Of a DNA stretch of 64,000 nt, positions 10,201 through 22,100 are shown in pieces (position 1 is the first letter of the stretch; each line of letters begins with the position of its first letter). The DNA lies in NCBI GenBank assembly GCA_036245805.1, contig BTRK01000005.1, positions 24,523,445-24,587,444 of the forward strand, given 5' to 3'. Position numbers and translations under genes: made by a program. The notes beneath the pieces are model-generated. The model was given only the letters and a program-made list of their open reading frames with translations. It did not search any database and was not told the origin of the DNA. The stretch is from Pristionchus mayeri (Eukaryota; Nematoda; Chromadorea; Rhabditida; Neodiplogasteridae).

Positions 10201-12988
10201 ATGTCACATTTTTTTCAACATAACATTTTTATTACTGTATACAGAAATATCGTAACGTCTGTCTGTCCGTCCGTCCGTCTGTCCCTTTGTCTGTCTGTCA
10301 CACTTTTTCTTCAAATCGCTCTAATTCGGCTCAAAATCGTCCTATGTGCCTTGACCATATGAACTCCCTTGACGAGCGCTTTCAAAGTTTGATCTTTGAT
10401 GGTGAAAGACCTTGGTTTCGTTATCCAGAAAAATCTTTCTTTTTCCGACCACTCTTCAACCGTATCCACTAAAGCCAAAACTGCCTGCCACACTATCCTC
10501 AGAGCACTACGAACCAAAAATATAGAAGTACTTCTTAAAACGTACTCAATGTATATTAGACCGATTTTAGAAAGCTCTTCTTCCGTTTCAACCCATACCA
10601 AAATAAGGATAAAAAAGAACTTGAAAAAGTACAGAACTACTTCACAAGACGTTTATTTATGCGCTGTTTTAATCACACTTGGGAAAACATGCCCTCCGCT
10701 TTCGATCGCAACAAGAAACTAGGCATTGAGTCCCTGGAGAGGCGTAGAATGGCGATCGATATGAGAGTAGCCAATAATCTCCTTAGAGGCAAATATAGTA
10801 TTTCCAACCGAAAACCCCATTATTTTAAAATTTACTACACTCGAAACGGCATGAACTTCAACAACCCTGGATCGAACTTTAACTATAGACATAATAGTTT
10901 CTTTCCAAGAGCGGCAAGGCTTTTAGTGAACAATGAGAATCAAACCAGTTCCCCTGAGTAGTTTACCCTCCCGTATTATCTAGTTATTCATCATTTTAAT
11001 CGTAATTAAACTATGTTCCATTTTTCATTTTGTATCACGTTATTTCGCAAAAGAAATAGCATAAATATATATATATATATCTTGAAGAGCATCAAAATTT
11101 TTCCCGATTCGACTTGTCACTACCTGCTAATGCTCTCTGTGGTGGCCGTGAGGAGCCTCGGAAAAAAGACGGGGATTCGGCGCGTTTGTACCCTCGACAG
11201 GTGTAACCCTCTCGCTAGCTTCATTCGTGTGTACAGCTGGCCTAGTGGGTAGTGCGAGGATTACTTTTGCAACTGTCGGGGGTTCGATTCCAGTCTGGTG
11301 TAGACTGTTTTGCCGAATTTTTGTTGCTAGTATACGCACTTATAGCCAGTTTATTGTGACAAGAGCCATGCTAGCACCAAAATAACAACGTCCAAATTCG
11401 AAGATAGCATTAGTTACTCAATAGCCTATGGACGGCGAGAAAGAAACAATTGCAGCAGAAAGGTGGTGCATTGTTATTTTGCTGATATCATGGTTGTTGT
11501 TACAATAAACTGGCTATAATTGCGTATACTAGCAACAAAAATTCGGCAAACAGTCTACACCAGACTGGAATCGAACCTCCGACAGTTGCAAAAGAAATCA
11601 TCGCACTACCCACTAGGCCAGCTGGACACAAACGGAGCTAGCGAGAGGGTTTCACCTGTCGAGGGTACAAACGCGCCGAATCCCTGTCTTTTTTCCGAGG
11701 CTCCTCACGGCCAATACAGAGAGAATTAGTGACAAGTCGAATAGGGAAAACTTTTGATGCTCTTCAAAATGGTATATGTCACATACCCCAATCTCTCGGT
11801 ATGAAGTGGCCATTCCCTTGAAAGGTTAATCTTTTATCTTAAGTTTCGGTTGCTCGAAGCCTCCCGGTAATTTTTCAAAAGGCTGCTGTAGTAACTGTAA
11901 TTAATTAATTACTTTATGTGGCTTTTCTAAATTGTATCTGCGACCCTTATTTTCATAACTTTCTTGATTAATAAATAGTTGGAGCAATTTGAAAAAAAAC
12001 CCGTCTGCGGTCCCTATTTATGTAGCGTACTTTCCACTGGAAATTTGCAGGGATCGGCCGTTCTAATCTAATTGATGCATCGATGCCCTGGCCGGATTAT
12101 TCGTATGAGGAGATGCTTACTCTCGTATTCGATATTATGAGAGAGAAGAACCCTGAACTAGCAGGAGAGAAGAAGAAATTCGCTATGAAGCCACCGGAGG
12201 TCAACTATTTTTTTGTTTTTTTTTCTTATCATTTATGAATACGTAGTCCGTGGTGTGGTGTGCGAGAGTTATCACGTTTTGTTGTATTACTCACGGAACG
12301 CGGGAGAAAAAATGTTCCGCGAGTAATACAACAAAATGTGATAGCTCTCGCTCATTACACCACGGACTACGCATTCTCTTCTCACAGTAGTAACTTTTGT
12401 GTATCTTAGGTTGGTCGTGCTGGTAGCAAGAAGACTGCATTCGTTAATTTCAACGAGATCTGCAAGCACATGAAGAGGAATCCGAAGCACGTGCTTCAGG
12501 TTATTATTGAAGTATTTATTTTTTGCTATTATTGAATTTGTTTAGTTCCTCATGGCAGAGTTGGGGACGACTGGATCGATTGACGGAAATAACTGCCTTA
12601 TCGTCAAGGGAAGATTTCAACAGAAACACTTTGAGAGTGTGCTGAGGTGTGATTTATGTTGGGAAATCATCGCTTGAGGGGAAGCATCAAAACTTTCGTG
12701 TGAAAACTTTCCCACTCTCTGAAAATCGTTGTTTTCATTCATGGCTTACATATTCACCAAACGGAAAATCCATCAGTACATTTCAGAAAGTACATCAAGG
12801 AATACGTAATGTGTCACACATGCAAGAACACTGATACCGAGCTGACTAAAGACACTCGACTCTTCTTCCTACAGTGTCAGAGCTGTGGATCTCGCTGCTC
12901 TGTGGCGGCTATCAAGAGTGGTTTCACTGCTATGGTCGGAAAGAGAGCGGCTGCTAGGAGAGCCGCTGAACAAACTGCCGGAAAATAA
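7278..12988 (+). CDS. EIF2S2: Translation initiation factor eIF2 subunit beta
   Basis: Seven exons: 7278-7295, 7342-7438, 7809-7904, 12051-12199, 12410-12499, 12546-12646, 12787-12988. The total is 753 nt, 250 codons plus TAA, and all phases agree. eIF2-beta joins eIF2-alpha and gamma to deliver Met-tRNAi to the 40S subunit, and binds eIF5 and eIF2B through its lysine blocks. Visible features are an acidic/lysine-rich N terminus with K-runs at residues 12-18 and 45-50, the [20 protein letters not shown] block of the core domain, the FQQKHFE block, and a C-terminal C4 zinc ribbon (Cys193-X2-Cys196-X17-Cys214-X2-Cys217). The N terminus is shorter than in mammals, where three K-boxes are usual. 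Intron 3 is 4.1 kb and full of transposons, whereas introns 1 and 5 are 46 bp. The first ATG in frame was taken as start (MADDDL). It is followed at 151 bp by another gene on the same strand. Identification is firm. Confidence 0.96.
7984..8222. mobile_element. Truncated arm of the CACG foldback family, ending in poly-C
   Basis: The sequence starts CACGCCTTTCACGAGAGAATC after ATAT, and runs collinear with the left arm of 61795-62809 (shared words gagaatcaagctagaatcgc, ttctaaccagttttg, ggcatg). It stops around a run of C at about 8209-8222. There is no right arm, so it is a broken copy inside eIF2-beta intron 3. Confidence 0.65.
8223..8665. other. Intronic sequence with no recognised content
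   Basis: Within eIF2-beta intron 3. Degenerate AATATTGGGTATTGA-type repeats occur near 8320-8500 and again in inverted form near 9850-9975. They bracket the recombinase-containing block and may mark its boundaries. Confidence 0.35.
8774..9478 (-). pseudogene. Tyrosine recombinase fragment of a DIRS/PAT- or Crypton-like element
   Basis: A 234-codon open frame on the minus strand within eIF2-beta intron 3. It starts with a SAM-like core-binding region (about residues 9-75, including [13 protein letters not shown]). The catalytic part follows, with K in the beta hairpin (about residue 117), HQLRSG as the HxxR box, GRWKS in the place of the H/W residue, and AxPYISDT supplying a candidate nucleophilic Tyr. 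The segment that should hold the first catalytic Arg, between SMIPDSARR and NSAFWDDI, is missing. The frame is therefore probably an internally deleted, inactive copy. Such enzymes integrate circular DNA intermediates of YR retrotransposons, or move Cryptons. No reverse transcriptase lies beside it, so the class is unresolved. The local GC content is higher than in flanking intron DNA. Confidence 0.75.
9590..10240. other. Flank of the recombinase element, nothing further recognised
   Basis: Includes a G-rich stretch near 9631-9641 and AATATT-rich sequence (9850-9975) that mirrors 8320-8500. No coding signal was seen. Confidence 0.35.
10245..10400 (+). repeat. GTCTGTCTGTCC-type repeat, second copy
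   Basis: Matches about 5020-5200 in the same orientation over the whole stretch, including the words caaatcgctctaa and gaccatatgaa. It runs directly into the LINE reading frame at 10396. Confidence 0.65.
10396..11080 (+). mobile_element. LINE (CR1/Jockey-like non-LTR retrotransposon) 3' end, decayed
   Basis: Carries the end of a reverse transcriptase [20 protein letters not shown] and a [13 protein letters not shown] block (the thumb-region YxxPILEYAS motif) lie in one frame. From about 10630 the homology moves to the next frame ([16 protein letters not shown]...SFFPRAARL), ending at TAG 10961. A single-base frameshift near 10630 separates the halves. The palm and fingers, with the catalytic FADD-type box, are absent, so this is a 5'-truncated dead copy. 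It ends near an AT dinucleotide run at 11064-11079. It lies in eIF2-beta intron 3. Confidence 0.85.
11234..11300 (+). other. tRNA-like module, left arm
   Basis: TGGCCTAGTGGGTAG (A-box-like) and GGTTCGATTCC (B box), spaced as in a Pol III internal promoter. The stems are imperfect. Confidence 0.55.
11559..11624 (-). other. tRNA-like module, right arm
   Basis: Mirror copy of 11234-11300. The B box reads GGTTCGATTCC on the minus strand. Confidence 0.5.
12236..12387. mobile_element. Hairpin MITE in eIF2-beta intron 4
   Basis: A near-perfect hairpin. Arms contain CGTAGTCCGTGGTGT and its complement, around a centre with AACGCGGGAGAAAAAATGTTC. The right end is TTCTCACAG followed by TA, as in the better preserved copies at 21601-21762 and 28121-28463. 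The outer left end has decayed. Confidence 0.8.
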
Positions 12989-13139
12989 GTATTCTCGTCT
13001 TTTGTCATTTATTGTTGGTCCCGATAAATAGTTAACCATTGAAGTAATATTTGTGAAATACGTATGGTTATTCGTCCGTCTTACAATATCAATCTATCGG
13101 GTAACTTGACCACATTAATGTACATTGTTTTAAAGAGAA

Positions 13140-16100
13140 ATGATTCTTCAAAAATCTATGAAGCTTTTACATCTTTTGGAAAAGGAAGATTATGCCGCAT
13201 TTGCGATCGATGTTCAGGCAATGTTTATAAACAATATTTTTCCTGATGCTGTAATCATTGAAGAAATTGGATTTTGATGAACAGAATGGTTTGGTATGCG
13301 ATCTTATCCAGCTCTTGGGAGGAGCGTTCACCTCTCATTCTTCTCCAGATCTTGAGAGAGCACTCGAAGTGAGAAAAGTATATCTATTTTCAATTAAAGT
13401 AGACATTTAAGGTGGTGTGCACCATGTCCACTCCTGAATGTCGGCTGTATCCCATGGTAGATCAGGCTATTGAATCCAAGTTCGAAAATCTTACTCGGAT
13501 AATTTTGGAGGCTCTTGCGAGAGACTTCCAATCAATTGATTATAGGTATTACTTCATTATCAAAATTTGAGTTGATTAGATTTCTCAATGGGGACAACTG
13601 TAGAAGCCCGGGGTAGGCCAGCTGGCCGGCCAGATTGTACCGCAGAATGAGTAGATTCTACATGGGGACTAATACCAGAATCATTTGTTAAAAAGTTGAT
13701 TTCGAGATGCACAAAATCAGGATTGAAGTTACCATCCGAGGACGAAATTGACTCCTATTGTTAATTTTCCATAGGATAGACTAGGCCGGAATAAGTTGTG
13801 AAATAACATAAAAAATGCGAAAAATCAATAATAGCCCCAAGGGATGGCCAGAAAAGGTCAGGTCGAAGTTGCCTGATGCAGCGCTCTCTCATGCATGCGA
13901 AGCGCAGGTAACGCATACAACCTCGGGATTAGGATTTCGTCCTCGGTAAGTTTAATTAAAGTTACCGGACGAGGACGAAACCCTGATCTGACCCTGATCT
14001 GGTCGCGTGTACGAGAGAGTATGCAAAAGTGAGAGAGCGCGGATCATTTCCTGCTTTCCCTTGAGGCTATTATTGATTTTTAGCATTTTTGTTTATTCAT
14101 GCTCAACTAAGTCAGCCATCGGCTATTCGATGGAGGACAAAAAATAGGGGGTCAATTTTGTCCTCGTCCGGTAACTTTAATAAATTGGTTGTCGTTACAG
14201 CCTTCAACACTGGATGCAATGGGATATGGTTGTGAAGGCAGATAGAGAGATTTTGAAGGAATTGGATACTTCCATTTGTTGTTCCCTCCCCAATCATCTG
14301 GTTAACATCATCTTGTTTTTCAATTTACCATATTGAAAGTCAGGATGTTGTGGATCCAACATATTCAAGTTCATCTTTCGATGGCCGATTAAAGCTTTGG
14401 CTATATTTATGCGATTTCATCCAGTCTAAGTATTGGTATGTTTAGTATATTACTTATTTTAAAATATTACCTTTTGAAGTGTTCGCTTACACTATTATGT
14501 TTGAGGATGCGCGGAAGTGTGATCAGCCGATCATATCAATCGCCTCGATCGTTTCTTGAGTATCTCACTCGTGTCGATCCACTCTCTCCAATTGTTGTCG
14601 CAGATTGGATTCATCCCTTCGTCTTCTCGCCCAATTTCGCTTGCTCCGAATTATCGGATCGCCTTTCAGACTATCTCTCCTCGTCCGAACTATTCATTTA
14701 CCTGTTAATTATTGATTTGCAGGAAGAATTTTTTGGAACGCCATGGATATGTTCGCATTATTGTCAATTCCTTGCGTTACATGAGTGGGCTGTTAACAAG
14801 AGAGGATATTGATATAGATCTTTCAAGGATGGAGGTAATTCCACTGGTTAAATTCCCATGTTAACGAGAGTCGCAGAGACTACTTACTACTCTCCTCCCA
14901 CTTCTGAATCACTACGAGTTAGGCGAGCAGAGGATGAAATTCGTCCATGCATTCCGTACTCTTCTACTCTCCTTTCCTCTCAAATATCAGCCGCTTTTTA
15001 TCAAGAGACTCGTCCGAGTTATCAAGGTATCTACGGGACCTCCGGTCGCTACGTGGTTCTGCACGACGGTTTAGACAGTGCTCCGGTTTTCCAACGCAGG
15101 ATGCGCGCCACTTCGGTGTGGACACCTTACAACGCCACCTCACGAAAGTATTCCGCGCAGCTTCGTGAAAGTTGCGGCGCCGCTTCGCGAAAGTGGCGCA
15201 GGGTCATTTAATTAGTTCGCGACACTTTCGCGAAGCTGCGGCGTTACTTTCATGAAGCGGCGCCGCAACTTTCACGAAGCTGCGCGGAATGCTTTCGCGA
15301 GGTGGCGTTGTAAGGTGTCCGCACCGCTTCGCACAAGTGCCGCGCATCCTGCGTTGGAAAATCGGAGAGTGTACACACGCGCCCGCACGGCCCCCGGAGC
15401 ATCGACATAAGAGAGACTATCTGATTGAGCGAACATATTTGTGAAGACCTTTGGCAAAGTAGGAAAAATGGCATTTGCCCTAAATATGTATACATGTAGT
15501 ACTCGGTGAGCATAGCTCAGGCGTGGCTTATTTAGTGTTCTAGATGGCGCGCTGAGAAGTGCGCGACACTTTAGTCCAAAAATTCAAATTTTCGAATTTT
15601 GCCATTTCGGGATGACTGATACCTCAAAACATGCGCACTATTAGGGTGAGTGTATGTGCCAAATTTCATATGAAACAGATTTAAACTCTTCGAGAAAAAT
15701 CGAAAATTCCTTATATTTTGCTGAAAGTTCGTCAAAATAAGGTAATAATTGTTTCAGATGGTTGGGTAGTAACACTTTTTATTTATGATTCGTATAGCTC
15801 GAACTGATTGCTAGCTAATAGGAGAAAACAAGGGAAATTAAAAATAGACTTTGCGAGAATTTTGTGAATAAGCTCGATCAACTTGAAATAAAGTCAGTTA
15901 GTGATGAAGCCAGTGTCCTACCGTACCCCCAAACAGAATCAGAGGGACAATGTTCTAGGGACCACCAAAACTGAAAGTCAAATTTGGAATCCAGAAAAAG
16001 GTCAAATGTTTGGTGGTAAACCTCACCGCCGGCGCGAAGTTAAAGATACGTTGAAATTTTGTTTATTCATATTCTATAGCATAATTTAAGCTCCGCCTTT

Positions 16101-19100
16101 TCATTTTTTTGAAAAATGAAAAGCATTTTATATAATAAATAAAATAGCTAAATAAAAAAAATATTGGTAGTTGCGAAAATTCAGAGTCACTGCATGAACT
16201 TTGCTAAATGCATACTAAATCGAAGCTCTTCTGATTTACTATGTCCGCCTCTGCCTATACCTCTTCACATAGTCCTTCTGTTCCCTGGCAATGTCCTGTA
16301 GAAAAAACAGCGAAATCGTTAGTTGCGAAAATTTTTAAATCGAGGATGAATTTATACATGCAGTGGAAGGATACTGTAGCATGAATCTCGCAAAATTACG
16401 ATTTTCTTTTTGAATTCATTTGTAATATGTGAAAACCACATCTTTTTGATAATTATGTGATGAAAGTAATGCTCCTTGACGGTCTTTGATGAAACTATGA
16501 GCCAAATCGAGAATAATATGACAGCCTGAATATTAGTTGCCCAAGCGCACTGGCGCGCACAAGTGAAATTCAGGCGTCGCGGCTGCAAGCACACCACGAA
16601 AGAGGGGTCAACAAAGGGTGCTTTATACGCTGTGAATTTGAATTTTTAGTGAAATCTGAGCAAATTTCCGGAATTCCACATCTCCGATTACCCCAAACAC
16701 AACATAAAAATATTTTTTAGAAGAATTCTAAATTTTTCGTGGTGCCCCCTAACAATGTTCTAGAGTTAGCCTACACACAGTATTCGATGAGGGAAATCTC
16801 TCAGCATCAATAAAATTTCGATATACATATCTACCGTAATCTCTCGATAATATATAACATCAGCGCTCTGGCGCGCGCGGATGCATACCTCGTCCTCCAT
16901 ACACCGGATACCAAGGGCCAAGGACACAACACTTATGTTTATTATTGTTTTTCTCTTGATTTGATAATTATTTTTTTTAAACTAAAGTGAAAAGTCGAAA
17001 TGGTGTAGGCATAGCGGGGATAAGACATTTGGGAAAAACAAAATCAGAAATTACCACTTCAGAAATTATTTTTCAGAAATTTCATTTCAGAAATGGCCGG
17101 TTCAGATAGGGAGCGCAGGCGGGTTTCTTCAAAATGCTTCTAAAATAAAATGCGCATAGAATCCGATGATTTATGAGCTGCCGATACGATTTCGACAACA
17201 AAAAATTAAAAATTTTGCGAAATAACTTAATTAAGCGAATTTACAAAATTAACGCCGAGGCTAAGGTACCGTACCCCTCCGACCTCAACCATGACCGAAT
17301 TAGCAGCTGACTTTTCCTCTATATTTTTTCATTATTTATTTTTCTTCGTTTTTGAGAATATATGAAAATATGTTTCTCGAATTGATCTAAATGTAGTTTT
17401 GGGAAATATATAACGGGAAATTAGTTTATCTTTGAGATTTAATGGAAACTCGGGTAGAACAACGGTCGAAACAAGTCGGTTTATTTCAGCTCCGAACGGG
17501 CGCGGCTGCCCGAGGTTAGCATTACTAGCCTCTATAAGGTCTGTAGAATGCATTTCTGAGGAGCGCTAACGAGTGCTTCTCAAGAAAAACAAAATATCGA
17601 TCTCAAAACCAGAAAATCGCGAGTTTTCGGCAAACAAAACGGTTTATTTCAGCTCCGAACGGGCGCGGCTACCCGCGGCTAGCATCACTTGGTTCTAGAA
17701 GGTCTGCAGAATTCATGTCTGACGAGCGCTAACGTGTGCTTTTCAAGAAAATCGAAATATCGATCGCGAAACAGGGTCGAATGTAAACAATTTTCAAACA
17801 AGTCAATATGTGGAATATCTGCGCCTTCATAGCAACATTCTACAAGGGGAATATTGGAGGACCTCTGTCAAACTCAGAAAACCGAAAAATACAAGGTTTA
17901 TTTAAGCAAAAACACTAGAAAATCGAGGGATGACAAGGGTCAATCGAAAACTGATGCGAGTTGTGGTGTGCCCACAACTGTCGCTGGGTACTGTCATCTT
18001 GAAATGTGAAAGTGACATAGTCTGCTCTCCCTAGGTTCAGAAATGCCAATTCAGAAAAGGACGTTTCAGAAATTTTAATTATTTGGTGTCATAATATTTA
18101 GCTTATTGTATTTTTATTAACATTTTTGATTTTCTTTCAGCATCATCTGAAGTCTATTTGATAAACAGAAATTAAATAATAATCCTCAAATAATGTGAAA
18201 ATGGCTTCCAAAGACGCGTGCGAGCTCGTGCAACGCGGCGCGTCACGGCTAAAAATTTCAGAAATGTATTTTTCTGAAACGTCCGTTTCTGAAGTGGTAA
18301 TTTCTCAAATGAAATTTCTCAGTTGGGTTTTTCTCAACTAGTGATTTCTGATTTTGTTTTTCCGAAATGTCTTATCCCCGGCATAGCTTTCAATTGTATA
18401 CCAATTTGTGAATTGTTTTGCTCGTTCGTTAACACCGTTACAGTTCCGTGCATGGCCGCGCCACTTCGCAAAAGTGGCGCGCATCCTGCGTTGAAAAACC
18501 GGAGAAATAGTTGCAGCGAAAAGATTATAATAATACGAGCAAAACAACTGGAAAGTACTTGTCATTACGAAATTTATTATGACCTCATTTCAACCCATTC
18601 ACCCCGCCCATGCCGCGAGAAATGATTAGTTCCTCGCCATTTCTCGACTCTTTTCACCACTTCTCGCCGCACGAGCGGGGTGAATGGGCGAAATGAGGGG
18701 TTTCCCTCTAAAAGAATCCACATCCCGGGGGGGGGGGGATGTGGCGATGCGGGGTTTCCGGGAGAAACCCTAAACGCCTGTAGTTTGGGGCCTTGTATTT
18801 GACCCTTTGCTGTCGTCAATAAAAGTGGTGGAATAGGAAGAGGTTGCTCGCAAGAAAAGTAGTGGAATCTTCTGGCCGCGGGACCCAAACTCGCGCCTGT
18901 CGCTCCTCGCACGCACTACTAAACAATGTGCATACTTCTAGAAAATAAGTAGGCAGAGAATTCATTGTTACCCCGTCCTATCCCTAAGCCTTTCGGCTCC
19001 AGTGAGATAGATCCATCTCAGGCTTTTATTATATATGGCAAATGTTCTGTATATGGGCAAGTCTAATTACAATTAGTTTCAAATAGTCTCATTTTTCCAC

Positions 19101-22100
19101 CTCTAAAAAAACTCATACATTTTGCTGAAAACATGTTTTGCTCAAAACAACAGGCGCGAGTTTGGGTCCCGCGGCCAGAAGATTCCACTACTTTTCTTGC
19201 GAGCAACCTCTTCCTATTCCACCACTTTTATTGACGACAGCAAAGGGTCAAATGCAAGGCCCCAAACTACAGGCGTTTAGGGTTTCTCCCGGAAACCCTG
19301 CATCGCCACATCCCCCCGGGATGTGGATTACACTACTTTTATTGATGCGCAGCATGACAATATGTGTCATTGCATGCTGCGCATCAATAAAAGTTTATTT
19401 GGGAATGATCTATCCAAACAAAAATATTCGTTTTTCGACTTTTCACCACTCTGTATATCAGCCAAAATGCTCAGCGCATTTTCAAAAATGTAGCAAAAAA
19501 AATGGCAACCGATCGGATTCGAACCCACGACAACCGCAAGCCAAGCACAGCGTGCAACAACTGAGCTAGACGGGCATTCAGCGCAGGCCTCTCTCGGGGT
19601 GTAGAGAACAGATAGAGTCCCGTCTCCCTACAATCTCTCGATGTGACCATTTTTTACTACTTTCGGCGATCGATAATAAGGAAACCTATGTACCGATTCT
19701 TTCACAAATATACTTCCTAGTCCATCTCGACGAGTAGAATCCATCGCCGGGGGTTAGACAACTGTAACATCAACTTGAACATGTTTATCGCCAAATATTG
19801 TGAATTTCACCCAATTTGGGACTTTTGAACGTCCGTCAAGCTCGACGCGAGTGACCTACCGACCTAATTAGAAGAAGTGAACCTTAGAATTGACCCAAAA
19901 GCTTAACCGCAAAAAACAGAGGTTAGCTCAATGCCGACGGGGTGCTAATAAATAGGTGGATGCACACATAAGGGCCCTATCGGGGTACCTGTAATTCGGC
20001 TCCCAAACATCCAATCGATACGAAATTTGGAATGGAGCCTCTCCAGGCCATGGGCACGCCTATTCCAAAGTTTGGTGAGCTTGCCGACATTTTGAAAATT
20101 TTGGTCCCGCCCTCATCCTTGAGGGCCGAATTTTGGGGAGAAAAAATTGGGGACTGGCCCTAAATGCTGTGGCGCTTCGCGCCACAGCTAATTTTAACGG
20201 TTTTGCACTAGAACCATGTAATGGGATATTTACGGTAGTTTACAGCAAGGGCATATCCAAAATTTGGCTGTTTTTTTGTACTAGGGAAATGAATTTTTGA
20301 AATTGTGGTGAATAAAACGATCGAATTTGCATAATTCACAACCATAGTGGAATCAGATAGTGGAAATCACGAGTGTCACGCTGCAGGGTGAGGATCATGC
20401 GTTGCGTGAAGCGTCGCGGTCAAGGGCTGTGTTTTTCAAATAGGACTAAATTGAATTTCCTTTTGGCTTAGGGTAGTTCAGCATGCCCGAATTCATGAAA
20501 GCAATTTCGATTTATATTTAGAAAAATAATAAAAAAGTTTCGGTGGGTCAGATTTTTAAAAATATAATTTCAACGTGTTTAGAAAAGGGCCATCTTGCAC
20601 AAGGTTGCAGACCATTTTCTGATATTATTTATACATGATAAAATTCTTTGATGAGTGTCATTTGTGCAAGCAAGCAACAAACGTGTAATTAATTACAAAT
20701 ATTAATGTAAGAGCGGTTTTAAACTTCCCAGTAACAGAAATGCTAGTTTTCGATTCGCCAGTTTTTTTCTGTGCTAGAGGCTCTTATGTGGAATATCCTG
20801 CCAGATCAGTCCCTCGCTACATATAGTCAGACCCTGCGTTTTCTACTGCGCGCGATTGTCGTGGAAATAAGCCTAGAACCAAATTTTCATGAATTGTGAG
20901 ACATTTGAAAATAGTATAAATTTTTTTATACTGTATAATGCTAATTGTTTTCAGGCCGAATCAATTTCAACAATCGATAGAGGGGCTTGAGAGCTACCGG
21001 ATTTTGTAAAATTCCCAGACACGATTTTTTGTTGTACTTTTTTTCAGGAGAATTTTTGCGATTCTTACGCGAACGCACTGATATAAGAAGCCTTGTTGTT
21101 TATTGCGTTGTTGGTGCATAATTGTGAACTGTTGAGGATGGGTGCGTGAAGGTGGATGCAGAGGCGCAGATTCTCTCTTTCTTCGTCGATTTGTACAGAC
21201 AGCAGCTGGTGGTGAAGGGAGCCATCAACGTCAGTCCAATTCTTATTTTTATAGTCGAAAAATACGAAGCAACAAATATGGGTGAGGTATTCAACACGGT
21301 GAAAGAGAAAATTTTAGGAAAACCATATTTTTGTGACAAAAAGCTGGTTGTCTAACGCGCGCCAATTAATGTACTTTTAAAAAATTTCAATTAAGGGAGA
21401 GTTTATTCACTCTGGATGCCCTTGACCAGCAGTCGGTCCCAGCCTTCGGAGGGGGCATCTGACTGGCGGACGAGTCGCGAATACCGTATCTCTTCGATTT
21501 TGCTCGCCGACTCATTCCCCTTACCGCAGGAGTGATTGGATCCGAGCTAAAAACATTCGAGGATTAGTGTGGTTTTGCGCAGATGCGGATCAAAATTCTA
21601 CTGTGAGAATGGAAAGCGTAGTCCGTAGTGTGGAGGCGAGATTTAGTACATTTGATTCTAAATATAAGCGGAACGCGGAAGAAAAAATGTTCCGCGTATA
21701 TTTAGAATCAAATGTACTAAATCTCGGCACCACACCATGGATTACACTTTCTGTTCTCACAGTACCGACGCTCGTGCGTTTCCCTAGTCGAGTACTACTT
21801 ATTGAAAGTGAGAGTGTGTGGGAAACTGAGAGTGCAGTAGATTCGTTCGAATAGCCCCGGATCTTCCGGAACATTCCAAAGAGTGCTGCGCTGACCACAC
21901 CCCATTATAATGGCCATAGTTGGGTAGAGAATAGGCTTTGCTAAATGAGAGATCTCTCGCGAAACTCCCATTCTCTCTCGTCGAGAACGCTCTCATTTTG
22001 GTTTATTCGAGAGAGAGATCGGCCTGTTCATTTTCCCCTTTCGCCTCTTGGTCGAGAGGTCTCGCGAGAGATTTAAATTGATTACTCTCGGCGAGAGGAC

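Larger units (their letters stand above)
11081..11768. mobile_element. Foldback element with a tRNA-like module in each arm
   Basis: Arms of about 330 bp (11081-11420 and 11455-11768) are inverted copies. The outer ends read TTGAAGAGCATCAAAA and its complement. Each arm contains the same tRNA-like block in opposite orientation (11234-11300 + and 11559-11624 -). The window starts inside another copy (1-275). There is no transposase. Confidence 0.8.

Noticed and set aside
11234..11300. Functional tRNA gene
   Set aside because: A and B boxes are good, but stems do not pair properly and the block is duplicated within a foldback element.
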